A stretch of DNA of 62,945 nucleotides from Clostridium sp. D33t1_170424_F3 (GCF_015667585.1 NZ_JADPEG010000005.1:1-62945), one strand, 5' to 3'; numbered from the stretch's first letter, positions 43,104-53,140 are shown. A program made the numbers and translations. Notes: generated by a model not told the origin, from the letters alone.

Positions 43104-46100
43104 ATGAAGAAAAAATTGAAAAGAAGCGTCGCCGCTCTGTTGGCGGTACAAATGATTCTGGCGCTTCCGGCGGGGACCGGAATCGCTTTTGCGGCTGAAG
43201 CGCCGGTGCAGGGAAACGTCTTGGAGACGTTCGACGGCTGGACCAGCCGCGTTGTAGCCGACGCCATCGAGGTAAACGTGCTGGCCTTTGGCGCGGACCC
43301 GAGCGGCAAGACGGACTCTGCCGCCGCGGTGGAGCGCGCGCTGGCCTTTGCTAAGGAAGAACAGGAGAAAAACCAGGGCATGGCGGTGCGTCTGCTGTTC
43401 GCCAAGGGTGAATATGGGTTCTGGTCGGATTATGCGCCGGTGCGGGAACTCTATGTCTCCAACACGGTGGGAACCAACCAGGCGTATAAGGATAAGCACA
43501 TCGGCATTCTGGTGGAGGATATGCACGACGTGACCATCGACGGCGGCGGGTCCATGTTCCTGTACCATGGGGATATCACAACCTTTGCCAGTATCCGTTC
43601 GGAAAACGTCGTGTTTACCAATTTTGATTTCGACTTTGCCAGCCCGACGGTGGTGGACGTGACAGTGGAATCCAGAGAAGGGTCCTCCGTCGTCGCCTAC
43701 ATCCCGGAGTGCTACAATTATACCATTGACGGGACCAGCATCCGCTGGCAGGGTGAAAAAAGCCCGGTGACCGGCGCGCCCTACTGGAGCGGTTCCAACG
43801 GGCTTGCCTATACGCAGATTTACGATTATGCCAGCGGCAGAACCTGGCGCGCCTCCAACAATTTGTTCAGCAATGTCAGCAAGATTGAAGACATTGGAGA
43901 CAATCGGGTCAAAATTACATACAGTAATACAGGCAATATGCCGCCGGTTGGATACTGCTATCAGATGCGCAATACGACGCGCACCACGCCGGGCACCTTT
44001 TTCTGGGAAAGCAAGGATGTGACGGTTAAGGACGTCAACGTACATTTTCTGCACGGCTTCGGTATGGTGGGCCAGCTTTCCGATACCATCACGCTGGACA
44101 ACGTCGATTTTACCCCGCGCCCCGGTTCCGGCCGGACCACGGTGGGATTTGCGGATTTCATCCAGATGTCCTCTGTCAAAGGCAAGGTGACGGTCAAAAA
44201 CTGTACCTTCACCAATCCGCACGACGACCCGATCAATATCCACGGCACCTATCTGACGGTCGGCGCGGTCAGTGAGGACAACAAGACCTTTACGCTGAAC
44301 TACAGGCACAATGAAACCGGCGGCTTCCCGCAGTATTATGTAGGCGACGAAGTCGAATTTGTGACCAAGGGTACAATGATCCCCGTTGAGGGCGGTACGG
44401 CGCGCGTCGTCGCGGTGGACGGCCCCAACGCAGGCAGCCTGAACCAGATCAAGATCACGCTGGACAAGGCGATTCCGGGCATTACCGGAGACAACAACAG
44501 CTATGCGGTTGAGAACATCACTTACACGCCGGAGGTGGAGATCACCGGAAACCGCTTTGTGGAAACACCCACCCGTGGAATACTGGTCACCACGCGGAAA
44601 CCGGTTCTCATCAAGGACAACTATTTTGACGGTATGGGGATGGCCAGTATCTTCATTTCCTGTGACGCACAGGGCTGGTATGAGTCGGGCCCCTCACGCG
44701 ACGTCACCATTACGGGCAACGTGTTTGACCGGCCGCAGAGCAACGCGATCCTGATCGAGCCGACCAACCCGTCAAACGACCCAAATTACCAGATTCACCA
44801 GAATATAAAAATTACGGACAATATCTTCAATCTCTCCGGCCCCAATCCGATCAACGCGAAGAGCGTGAATGGTCTGACCATTGAAGGGAATACCTTCCGG
44901 CGGTACGACCCGGACGTACAGATGAGCCTTTCTGCGGGCAGCCTGTCCCTTGCGGCGGGCGGAAGCCTGGCGACGGATCTGGACAAGTCCGGCAATACCT
45001 ACAGCGCGCAGATGTATCAGCTCCGAGCCTGCAAGAACGTAAAAATTGCGGATAACGTGTATGACGCGGGATTCAACCTGCGCGCCAACACGGCGGACGG
45101 CACGACGGCGGACGATGTAACAATCACCGGGGAAGACACCGTGCTGAACGCGGCGAACCAGCTGCCGGGTACCGGGCCTGTCAGCTATGTCAGCTCTGAC
45201 CCGTCCATTGCGGAGGTGGACGCCAACGGCGTGGTGCATGCAAAGAAGAGCGGTGCGGTGGAAATCTGGGCGTATACTGCCTGCGGCGACCGTATTTTTG
45301 AATCGAACAGGCTTGCTTTGACTGTGACGGGCGCCGGGGCGCAGGATCAGGCTCCCGATGCGATTGTGGTTCGCGGCGAACAAAACGTTCTGGCGTCTGG
45401 CGGTTCCGCCTCATTTGTGGCGGAAGTAATGCCGGCGGACGCCGCGCAGGAGGTTGTCTGGAGCGTGCGCGACGCGGCGACAGGGGAGACCGCTTCGTTT
45501 GCTTCCATAGGCGATGACGGCGTATTACACACGACTTCCTATGGTGTGGCGGAGGTTACAGCGACCTCCGCGGTCAGCGGCGCGGTTTATGGAACCAAAC
45601 TGGTCACGGTGAGCAAGCCTTCCGGCACGGGCCTGAATGGAAGGTGGAGCATTCAGCAGAGCGACGATGCGCGCTGGAGCCTGAATGCCGAAGAAAAGAG
45701 CGTCAGCATTACCGGCCAGGGCGGCGGCATGTGGGCCGGCGGCACCGGCGCGCGCAACGTGTTTGTTACGGATGCGCCCGAGGGCGATTTTACCGCGACG
45801 GTAAAGCTTGCCGGCAAGACGAGCGGAAACGGCAGCGACTGGGAGGAAGCCGGCCTGGTGATCATGAAGGACCAGAACAATTACGTCGCGGCGGTTCGTA
45901 AGAACAACGCGGGCAGTCCAAAACTGGCGGTCAACAATGAAATAAATGCCAGTCCCAAGGAAAGCCTGATGAACGATGCGGCGGAAACGGATATTTTCCT
46001 GCGCATCGTCAAGACGGGAACCGACTTTGCCTGCTCCTATTCCGCGGACGGAGAAACCTGGACGCCCATTACCCAGACGGGCGATACCTCCTCCAACAGC

Positions 46101-49100
46101 GCGCTGACGGGTTCCGGTTTGAAGATCGGCTTCTATGCGGGCAACAAGGACAACGGAAGGACATATACCTTCTCCGATTTTGCCCTGGATGGCAAGGAAA
46201 TTCCGCTGGTGGACAACAATACCGCACCATCCGCGGCGGAGGCGGCGATTGCCGGCGTTCCGGCGGCGGGTGAAATACTGCGTGCCGATTATGTGTTCTC
46301 CGATCCGGAAAACGACGCGGAAGGCGCCACCCTTTACCGCTGGAGCGCGGCGGACAGCGCCGAAGGGCCGTTCCAGCCAATTGCGAATGCAACAGGAAAA
46401 GACTACACGGTGCAAAGCGCGGACGCTTCCCGTTATCTTCGCGTAGAGGTCGTCCCGGTGGACGCATACGGTTCCGCGGGCGCGCCTGTGGCGAGCGCGG
46501 CGGTTAAAATTGCGGACCGCGAAGCGCAGCCGGATAACGCCCTGCTGGAATCTGTATCCCTGCCCTCCGGACTGGTGCTGGATCAATCGTTCCAGGCCGG
46601 CAGGGAGACATATGAGATGACCGCTCCGGCGTCCCTTTCCTCCGCGCCGCTTGGATTTACAGCGGAACCGGGCGCGGCTCTGAAGCTCTGTCTCAATGGA
46701 ACGGAAATAGCCTCGGGAACTGGTACGCTGGCGGGTGAAATCGTCTTTGCGGAGGATGAGAATATCCTCACGGTGGAAGTGACCTCCCCCAACGGACAGA
46801 ATAAAAAGGTCTATACATTTACGGTTGTGCGCAAAGGCGGCAGCGACGCGCGGCTGGCCGTTTTTGAGGCCGACGGCGTGGATTTCCCGGCCTTCTCCGC
46901 GGATCAGAAAGCGTACCTGACCACGGCGGAGACAGAACAGCGCTCCATGAACCTGCATTTAAAGACAGCCGAGGAAACAGCAAGAATTTCCGTGCGGGTA
47001 AACAACCGGCTGATCGCCGGCTATGAAGATAACGAGTTCACACAGGACATTGCGTTGGCGGCAGGCGGCAACGTGGTGGAGATCACTGTGCGGGCGCAGG
47101 ACGGCAGCACAAAGCTGTACCGCGCCGTAGTGTTCCGCACCGGTTCCTCCAATGCGGACGCGGCATCCATCAGCGCGGTAGAAAACTTTGACCCGTCTGT
47201 GACCGATTATGTGGTTACCGTTGAGGCGGACGAAAACGGCGTCCTGCCGCTGCGCGTTACCCCGGCGGATGAAAACGCCAGGGTGAGCATTACGGCAAAC
47301 GGCGTCTTTATCGACTCCGGTTCCGCCGATGTGCAGTTGGAGGACGGACTCAACACGATCATTGTTAAGGTAACGCCGGAAACGCTGGAAAAACCGAAAT
47401 ATTACACGCTGACGGTCCGCAAGCAGTCAGATTCCGACGCGGGTCTGGCCGCGCTCTCTTTGGATGGGGCGAAGATGTCTGAAGCGTTTGATACCAACAC
47501 GGTTTCCTATGCGGCAAAGGCGGACAGCGGGAAGATGGTCCTGCACGCGAGTACGTTTGAGCCGCAGTCAAAGATCACCGTTTTAAGCGGAACGGAAGTC
47601 TATGAGGCGGTCGGCTCCATTGAACAGGAGATTACCCTCTACGAAGGTGAAAACCCCGTTTATGTGCGTGTTGTCTCGCCGAATGGGCAATCCGTTAAAA
47701 CGTATGAAATATTGGTTTCCGCTTCGGGCGTGGTCTATCTGTCCGATTTGGATTGGAAGAGCGCGACCTGCGGATACACGGGCAATATCCAGAAAGATAA
47801 ATCCTTTGACGGCAATGCGATCCGCCTGCTGGGCGAGGATGGCGTAGTCTCCTATGACAAGGGCTTCGGTATTCATGCCAACTCTGTGATCGTCTATGAT
47901 GTGGCGGATAAGGGCTATACCGGCTTCCATACCTTTGTTGGCATCGATCAGGAGATTACAAAGCCGAATGAGCCGAATATCAACTTTACGGTACTGGTCA
48001 ACGACGAAGTGAAGTTTGAGCTGAAAAACGCGAACGGCTATACGAAACAGGCGGAAATCAACCTCCCGCTTGACGAAACCGCGCAGACCATCACGCTCAA
48101 GGCGGAATACGTGGCGCACGACTGGAGCGCGCACTGCTCCTGGGGCGATACAAAGTTCCTGACGCCGATGGAAGAAGCGCCGGCGGCGGAGCGGCAGGTA
48201 CAGTCTGTCAAGCCGGTTGAGGCAAAGAAAGTCGGCCTGCATACCGCGCTTGCGGATGCGAAACTGCCGGATACGGTTGACGTCGTATTGGACGACGGGT
48301 CGGAAGCCGCGCTGTCCGTGATATGGGTTGGCGGCTATGATGCGGCGAGCGAGGGTGCGTATACGCTGAAGGGGATCTTGCAGGCAACGGAGCAGGTTTC
48401 CAATCCGGAGGGCCTGACAGCAGAATGCACCGTTGCCGTCCAATCGGACATTGCCGTGGAGCGCACGCTGAATGTCACCTTCCCGTCGAAGCACGCCCAG
48501 CTTTCCATTGAAGGCGAGGATGTCAAGCTTGCCAACCTGATTGGCAGGTACGAAGCAACGGTTATGGCGGACGACGCTGTAACGTTGACCTTCACCCCCA
48601 CGGCGGAGGGCAGAGAGTTTGCAGGTGTAACCGTGAACGGGGAACCGGCGGCCCTGAAAGATATGGAATCCTACACCTATACCGGCAAGATGCCGAACGC
48701 AGATACCGCGCTGGACTTTGCGTTCACCGTTGTGAACAAGCAGGTGCTGCGCACCGTAATCGAGATTGCGGAAGGACTCAAGGATGGCGACGAATACAAC
48801 GCGGCGGTGCCGTCCGTACAGAAGCTGTTCGACGCGGCGCTCGATAAGGCGGTTGCAGTCGAGGCGCAGGCGGATGCATCGCAGAAGGACATCGACAACG
48901 CATGGGCAAAGATGCTCAACGTCATCCAGTACCTGAGCTTTGCAAAGGGCGACAAGACCGTCCTGAAGGAAGCGCTGGACACCGCGGCAGCTTTGGAGCA
49001 GGACGACTACACAGCCGAAAGCTGGGCGGCGTATGAGCTGGTTCTGGCGGCGGCGCAGGAGGTCTATGACGACGCGGACGCAATGGACAAGGAGATCAGA

Positions 49101-49916
49101 GAAGCGGCGTCGGACCTGAACGCGGCGATGGTCTCCCTGGTTTACAAAGCGGATTGGGATATGCTGAACACGGTGCTTGCACAGGCGGAGGAGATTGAGA
49201 AAGTCCTGGAGGAAAAGTATCTGCCTGTTGGCCAGAAGGCCTTCCGCAACGCGCTGAACGCGGCGAGAGAGCTGGATGCGGGAGCGTCCCAGAAGGAAAT
49301 CGACGCGGCGGCGGATGCGCTCACAAAGGCGATGCTGGTTTTGCAGAGAATCCCGAACAAGGATGCGCTGAAGGACCTGCTGGGCGAGACGGAGAACCTG
49401 CGTCTGGACAAATACACAGCGTCCAGCGCGAATCGTTTCCGCTCCATGCGGAACGCGGCGCTGGCAGTCGCAGACGATCCGGACGCGACGGAGCAGGATG
49501 TGGAAGCGGCTTACAAAAATCTTCTGGCGGCAAAGGCGGCTCTGGAAGCAAAGCAGCCGGTTGTGGTGAAGAAGAGCGGCGGTTCCGCACCGGTGGCGTA
49601 TAATACCTACGGCGCGGACGGCAGAGTTTTGGTGCAGCTTGGCGCGCCGTCCGTCCGCTGCGATACGACGGAGACGCTCACGCTCAGAAGAGGCGAATCA
49701 GCGCTGATGCGGATCACGGTTTCCAATGGAACCGGCTTTGCGCCAAACTTCACCGTGGGCAACGGCAGTGTTTTGAAAACGCAGGCGGTTTCCCAGATGG
49801 GCAATGTATACACTTACCGCGTGTGGGCGGTCGGCACACCGGGCGCCAGCACGGGCGTGTATACCCAAATATCCAACGGTGAGCCGCAGAAGCATTGCAC
49901 GGTTACAATCGCCTGA
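43104..49916 (+). CDS. Giant secreted GH110-like beta-helix glycosidase with FIVAR tail
   Basis: 2270 residues with signal peptide about 1-32 (cleavage near FAAEA). A right-handed beta-helix (about 50-660) resembles alpha-1,3-galactosidases of GH110: NVLAFGADPSGKTDSA, and NPHDDPINIHGTYL near 370 with the likely catalytic Asp pair. Then come BIG2-like domains (675-840), a DUF1349/laminin-like sandwich (845-1030), an Ig-like domain, three or four cadherin-like sandwich repeats (1140-1540), an NPCBM carbohydrate-binding domain (1543-1685), a further Ig-like domain, four FIVAR helical repeats (1880-2150) and a 105-residue C-terminal module ending KHCTVTIA. It probably removes terminal galactose from host or plant glycans at the cell surface. 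No LPxTG signal is present. Confidence 0.82.
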   Translation: MKKKLKRSVAALLAVQMILALPAGTGIAFAAEAPVQGNVLETFDGWTSRVVADAIEVNVLAFGADPSGKTDSAAAVERALAFAKEEQEKNQGMAVRLLFAKGEYGFWSDYAPVRELYVSNTVGTNQAYKDKHIGILVEDMHDVTIDGGGSMFLYHGDITTFASIRSENVVFTNFDFDFASPTVVDVTVESREGSSVVAYIPECYNYTIDGTSIRWQGEKSPVTGAPYWSGSNGLAYTQIYDYASGRTWRASNNLFSNVSKIEDIGDNRVKITYSNTGNMPPVGYCYQMRNTTRTTPGTFFWESKDVTVKDVNVHFLHGFGMVGQLSDTITLDNVDFTPRPGSGRTTVGFADFIQMSSVKGKVTVKNCTFTNPHDDPINIHGTYLTVGAVSEDNKTFTLNYRHNETGGFPQYYVGDEVEFVTKGTMIPVEGGTARVVAVDGPNAGSLNQIKITLDKAIPGITGDNNSYAVENITYTPEVEITGNRFVETPTRGILVTTRKPVLIKDNYFDGMGMASIFISCDAQGWYESGPSRDVTITGNVFDRPQSNAILIEPTNPSNDPNYQIHQNIKITDNIFNLSGPNPINAKSVNGLTIEGNTFRRYDPDVQMSLSAGSLSLAAGGSLATDLDKSGNTYSAQMYQLRACKNVKIADNVYDAGFNLRANTADGTTADDVTITGEDTVLNAANQLPGTGPVSYVSSDPSIAEVDANGVVHAKKSGAVEIWAYTACGDRIFESNRLALTVTGAGAQDQAPDAIVVRGEQNVLASGGSASFVAEVMPADAAQEVVWSVRDAATGETASFASIGDDGVLHTTSYGVAEVTATSAVSGAVYGTKLVTVSKPSGTGLNGRWSIQQSDDARWSLNAEEKSVSITGQGGGMWAGGTGARNVFVTDAPEGDFTATVKLAGKTSGNGSDWEEAGLVIMKDQNNYVAAVRKNNAGSPKLAVNNEINASPKESLMNDAAETDIFLRIVKTGTDFACSYSADGETWTPITQTGDTSSNSALTGSGLKIGFYAGNKDNGRTYTFSDFALDGKEIPLVDNNTAPSAAEAAIAGVPAAGEILRADYVFSDPENDAEGATLYRWSAADSAEGPFQPIANATGKDYTVQSADASRYLRVEVVPVDAYGSAGAPVASAAVKIADREAQPDNALLESVSLPSGLVLDQSFQAGRETYEMTAPASLSSAPLGFTAEPGAALKLCLNGTEIASGTGTLAGEIVFAEDENILTVEVTSPNGQNKKVYTFTVVRKGGSDARLAVFEADGVDFPAFSADQKAYLTTAETEQRSMNLHLKTAEETARISVRVNNRLIAGYEDNEFTQDIALAAGGNVVEITVRAQDGSTKLYRAVVFRTGSSNADAASISAVENFDPSVTDYVVTVEADENGVLPLRVTPADENARVSITANGVFIDSGSADVQLEDGLNTIIVKVTPETLEKPKYYTLTVRKQSDSDAGLAALSLDGAKMSEAFDTNTVSYAAKADSGKMVLHASTFEPQSKITVLSGTEVYEAVGSIEQEITLYEGENPVYVRVVSPNGQSVKTYEILVSASGVVYLSDLDWKSATCGYTGNIQKDKSFDGNAIRLLGEDGVVSYDKGFGIHANSVIVYDVADKGYTGFHTFVGIDQEITKPNEPNINFTVLVNDEVKFELKNANGYTKQAEINLPLDETAQTITLKAEYVAHDWSAHCSWGDTKFLTPMEEAPAAERQVQSVKPVEAKKVGLHTALADAKLPDTVDVVLDDGSEAALSVIWVGGYDAASEGAYTLKGILQATEQVSNPEGLTAECTVAVQSDIAVERTLNVTFPSKHAQLSIEGEDVKLANLIGRYEATVMADDAVTLTFTPTAEGREFAGVTVNGEPAALKDMESYTYTGKMPNADTALDFAFTVVNKQVLRTVIEIAEGLKDGDEYNAAVPSVQKLFDAALDKAVAVEAQADASQKDIDNAWAKMLNVIQYLSFAKGDKTVLKEALDTAAALEQDDYTAESWAAYELVLAAAQEVYDDADAMDKEIREAASDLNAAMVSLVYKADWDMLNTVLAQAEEIEKVLEEKYLPVGQKAFRNALNAARELDAGASQKEIDAAADALTKAMLVLQRIPNKDALKDLLGETENLRLDKYTASSANRFRSMRNAALAVADDPDATEQDVEAAYKNLLAAKAALEAKQPVVVKKSGGSAPVAYNTYGADGRVLVQLGAPSVRCDTTETLTLRRGESALMRITVSNGTGFAPNFTVGNGSVLKTQAVSQMGNVYTYRVWAVGTPGASTGVYTQISNGEPQKHCTVTIA

Positions 49917-49932
49917 TAAGCGATGACGCATA

Positions 49933-49980
49933 AAACGCCCCGGGCAGAACGTGAATTCGTTCCGTCCGGGGCGTTTGTTT
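49933..49980. terminator. Terminator between the giant glycosidase and ytaF
   Basis: AAACGCCCCGG/CCGGGGCGTTT with an inner GAACG/CGTTC stem and TTTGTTT after it. It can serve both convergent genes. Confidence 0.88.
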
Positions 49981-50018
49981 GGAGGTGTGTTATGTTCGTA
50001 TACGAATGGTATGTGCTG

Positions 50019-50663
50019 TCAGGATAATTTCAGGAACGCCAGCACCATCAGCAGCAGGCCGCTCAGCCAGGACAGGTCGAGAGAAAGCCTCTCCGCCACC
50101 TTGTTGCCGAGAAAGCAGCCGAAGCCAACCGCGATGATGTTTGCGGCGAGGGAAAAAATCACCGCCTGTACGGGATCGACGCTCGCGATGGCGGCGCCGA
50201 AGCCGACCGCCAGTCCGTCCAGGGAAAGGGCTACCGCCAGCGGCGCGGCCTCTGCGGGGGAGAGCGTTTTGGAACAGTCGCAGTCCGCGTTTTCCGGGTT
50301 GGCGTACACGTCGAGAATAAAATCCAGGTGCAGAGCGGAAAAAGAAATCTTTTTATGCAGACCCCGCGATTTGCGGATCATCGATTTCAGCGCGCTGTCG
50401 CAGAGCTTGACAATTCCCAGCAGAAACAGGATCACAAAGCAGACGACGCCTGCCAGATGGGCGGGAACATAGGGGCGCACCAATGAGCCGAGGGACAGGG
50501 AAACGGCAAGGATCGCGCTGCACACCAGTGTGATCACCGCGACGGAGCGGAACGGGATTTTGATCTTGTTGGCGCCGTAGGCGAAACTGGCGACGAATGC
50601 GTCTACAGAAAGCGCGGTCACCAGAACCAGCGATTCCAGCGCCGCAAAAATGGAATTGCCCAA
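50019..50663 (-). CDS. ytaF: Sporulation membrane protein YtaF (MntP-like fold)
   Basis: 214 residues with about six transmembrane helices in two repeats, each with an Asp-containing motif: TALSVDAFVASFAYGANKI near the start and VALSLDGLAVGFGAA in the second half. This is the YtaF/MntP arrangement. A central loop has DVYANPENADCDCSKTLSPAEA, typical of YtaF. The start is a TTG at 50663 behind AAAGGCGGTG. YtaF is a sporulation-associated protein, which supports a spore-forming clostridial host. It may export a divalent metal, and it neighbours ferritin, but that link is speculative. Confidence 0.85.
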   Translation of the reverse strand: MGNSIFAALESLVLVTALSVDAFVASFAYGANKIKIPFRSVAVITLVCSAILAVSLSLGSLVRPYVPAHLAGVVCFVILFLLGIVKLCDSALKSMIRKSRGLHKKISFSALHLDFILDVYANPENADCDCSKTLSPAEAAPLAVALSLDGLAVGFGAAIASVDPVQAVIFSLAANIIAVGFGCFLGNKVAERLSLDLSWLSGLLLMVLAFLKLS

Positions 50664-50794
50664 GCAATCACCGCCTTTTGTCTTTTTTCCATTCTATTCC
50701 ACACGGAAAAAAGCGTGACAGCGGATCAATCGACAGCAACCCCTTGCAAAAGCAAAACGCCGGCGCTATAATAACGGCAGAAGGAGTGAGCAAA

Positions 50795-51307
50795 ATGTTG
50801 GATACAAAAGTGACGGAGCTTTTAAATACGCAGGTTAACAAGGAATTTTATTCGGCTTATCTGTATCTGGCCTTCTCCAATTACTTTACGGACGAAGGTT
50901 TGGACGGCTTTGCCAACTGGTATCAGGTACAGGCGCAGGAGGAACGGGACCATGCGATGCTGTTCCTGAAATATCTGCAAAACAACAGTAAAAAGGTGGT
51001 TCTGGAGGCGGTGGAACGCCCGGTGCAGACGTTTGAGAACCATCTGATCGTTCTGGAGGCCGGGCTGGCTCATGAGCGCTATGTCACGGAATTGATCCAC
51101 ACGATCTACGACGCGGCATATACCCAAAAGGATTTCCGTACCATGCAGTTCCTGGACTGGTTTGTCAAGGAGCAGGGCGAGGAAGAAAAAAACGCGGAGG
51201 ATCTGGTGAAAAAGATGAACCTCTACGGATCCGATCCCAAATCGCTCTATATGCTGGATGCGGAGCTGGCGGCGCGCGTTTATGCGGCGCCCTCCCTTGT
51301 GCTGTAA
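50795..51307 (+). CDS. ftnA: Non-haem ferritin
   Basis: A 170-residue ferritin subunit. It oxidises Fe(II) and stores it as mineral in a 24-mer cage. The ferroxidase residues occur at canonical numbering: Glu17, Glu50, His53, Glu94, Gln127 and Glu130. The ATG at 50795 follows AAGGAG. A TATAAT-like box lies upstream near 50767. Monocistronic, possibly ended by a weak GCGGC/GCCGC hairpin near 51326-51354. Confidence 0.95.
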   Translation: MLDTKVTELLNTQVNKEFYSAYLYLAFSNYFTDEGLDGFANWYQVQAQEERDHAMLFLKYLQNNSKKVVLEAVERPVQTFENHLIVLEAGLAHERYVTELIHTIYDAAYTQKDFRTMQFLDWFVKEQGEEEKNAEDLVKKMNLYGSDPKSLYMLDAELAARVYAAPSLVL

Positions 51308-51419
51308 TACAGGAAATAGTTTCCGGCGGCTGCGTACTGCGCGGCCGCTTTTCTTTTGCGCGAATTGATGCTATACTGAAATCCATACCTGCAAAAAAGG
51401 GAGAATGAGAGGGAAAAAC

Positions 51420-52271
51420 ATGAAAAAGATGATTGCAGTATTGACGGCCTGTGCGCTGATGGCTTCTACAGTGGGCTGTGCGTCCCTGGTAAAGCTGAAC
51501 GGCGCCGCGGACCAGAATCAGGCGCTCGGCCGGATCATGTCCGACTTGAGCGATGGAAATATGCTGACGGACAGCGACGGGCGCAGCGTTCCCGATACGG
51601 ATTATCTGCCGCTGCCGGAGTTTGAGGCGCTGGAACCGAATACCGTATTTGACGTGGACTGGAAGTCTGTGGAAGGGGACTTTATGGCGGGCACGTCGTT
51701 TCTGGCCAAAACCGATTTGAGCGACCGGCCTCTGTTATTGACCGCCTGCCACTATTTTACATCCGATGAGATGGACGTGGACCTGCGGGATTTGACTGGT
51801 TACATATCGGGCGGCGATTTGTACGACGTCCTCGGCGACGGGGGTGAAAGTTCAGGAACGGTGGCCGGCGTTGTGCCGATCCCGGATGCGGAATCCGTTT
51901 CTGAAAACGGGAACCCGGACAGGGACCTTGCCGCGTTTTACGTGGACGGGGCAGGTGCGATGGGCGGAATTCCGTTTGCGGCGGACCCCTGCGAGATGGG
52001 CGATGTGATCTATCTGGCGGCCTGGCTGGACCATGATAATTCCGTCTATTACGACGACTGTCTGTATCCCTGCGTGGTGACGCAGGACGACGGAAAAGAG
52101 ATCGGCTATATCCTCAGCGACGAGTTCAGCACGCAGGGCGCGAGCGGCGCGCCGCTGCTGAATGGCAAGGGGGAGCTGGTCGGGATTCACATCGGCTCCA
52201 ACGGTTCTCTGCGGTATGGGCATTCCGCGCAGAGCATCCGGGAGCAGCTGGAGAACGCGCTGGCAAAATAA
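51420..52271 (+). CDS. Predicted lipoprotein with trypsin-like serine protease domain
   Basis: 283 residues. A short signal peptide ends at Cys20 in STVGC, a lipobox-like site. The body has a trypsin-like triad in the right order: His near 110 in LLLTACHYF, Asp near 168 in NPDRDLAAFYV, and Ser near 242 in QGASGAPLLNGKGELVGIHIG. Spacing suits a chymotrypsin-fold protease or a catalytically relaxed relative. Membrane-anchored, outward-facing. ATG at 51420 has GAGAGGGA upstream. An ATG at 51405 is too close to its ribosome binding site. The AraC regulator follows 34 bp downstream and may be cotranscribed. Confidence 0.7.
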   Translation: MKKMIAVLTACALMASTVGCASLVKLNGAADQNQALGRIMSDLSDGNMLTDSDGRSVPDTDYLPLPEFEALEPNTVFDVDWKSVEGDFMAGTSFLAKTDLSDRPLLLTACHYFTSDEMDVDLRDLTGYISGGDLYDVLGDGGESSGTVAGVVPIPDAESVSENGNPDRDLAAFYVDGAGAMGGIPFAADPCEMGDVIYLAAWLDHDNSVYYDDCLYPCVVTQDDGKEIGYILSDEFSTQGASGAPLLNGKGELVGIHIGSNGSLRYGHSAQSIREQLENALAK

Positions 52272-52305
52272 CAGGTTACCTTTATGAGAACAACAGGAGA
52301 AAAAC

Positions 52306-53139
52306 ATGCAGGATTTTCTGAACCGGCCTTTACCGCAGCTGATGCGTAAAACCAGCGAACGGCTGTATATCCGGCCCCATCCCCTTTTACAGCCGTATAT
52401 CGCGCACTATACGTTTTCCTACGCGGTGGAGAAGGGCGGGCCGAAAACGCTGCGGCTGGTTCCGGATGCAAGCGGCTGCCTGGTGTTCGCTTTTGGTCCT
52501 GCGAAGGTGGAAGGGCACTTCTGGGGGCCGACCACCCAGACGGTGGAGGTAACAAACGACCTGGATCTGGTGCAGCGCTTCTTTGTGGAGTTTCTTCCCT
52601 GCGGCGCGCACCGGTTCTCCGGCGTCCCGCAGCGGGAACTGACCGATGTGCGCATGTTTTCCGAGGTGATACAGCCGTTTTCCGGCCTGATAGAAATCGC
52701 GGAGCAGGCGGCGGATCTGCGGCAGCTGGTGGAGCGGACGGACCGGTTTTTTTTAAACCGGCTGGAACGGGGGCCGGAAGCCAGATTGCCCGCGCTGCTG
52801 CTGCCGGAGCTGCGGCGCAGGCACGGAACGTTGCCGGTCAGGGCGCTGTCGCAGGAGAGCTGCTACAGCGAGCGCCATTTAAACCGCCTGTTCCGGGAAT
52901 CTCTGGGCATGGGCGTCAAGACGTACAGCAGGCTGCTGCGCGTCAACGAGGCTCTGCGAATCCTTCAATCCGGCGGCATGAGCCTGACGGAGATTGCGCA
53001 CCGCCTGCAATATTACGATCAGGCGCATTTTATCCGTGATTTTAAATCGGTCTGCGGGGTGACGCCCTCCGCGTATGTGCGCGAAAGAGAGGCTTTCTAC
53101 CAGGAAAGCTATAAATTCCCGGCGGCGGAAGAACCGTAA
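52306..53139 (+). CDS. AraC-family transcriptional regulator
   Basis: 277 residues. The N-terminal sensing half (about 1-145) is of the DUF6597-like type: HPLLQPYIAHYTF, LVPDASGCLVFAFG, and VEFLPCGAHRFSGVP. The C-terminal AraC double helix-turn-helix (about 175-265) has SQESCYSERHLNRLFRESLG and SLTEIAHRLQYYDQAHFIRDFKSVCGVTPSAY. Ligand unknown. CAGGAG precedes the ATG. Confidence 0.9.
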   Translation: MQDFLNRPLPQLMRKTSERLYIRPHPLLQPYIAHYTFSYAVEKGGPKTLRLVPDASGCLVFAFGPAKVEGHFWGPTTQTVEVTNDLDLVQRFFVEFLPCGAHRFSGVPQRELTDVRMFSEVIQPFSGLIEIAEQAADLRQLVERTDRFFLNRLERGPEARLPALLLPELRRRHGTLPVRALSQESCYSERHLNRLFRESLGMGVKTYSRLLRVNEALRILQSGGMSLTEIAHRLQYYDQAHFIRDFKSVCGVTPSAYVREREAFYQESYKFPAAEEP

Positions 53140-53140
53140 A

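Noticed and set aside
45525-46958. 477-codon minus-strand open frame inside the giant glycosidase
   Set aside because: Arg-rich low-information translation, antisense to recognised Ig-like and cadherin-like domains.
49600-49916. Sortase LPxTG anchor at the end of the giant glycosidase
   Set aside because: No LPxTG-like motif, hydrophobic tail or terminal basic cluster. The protein ends in the shared beta-rich module.
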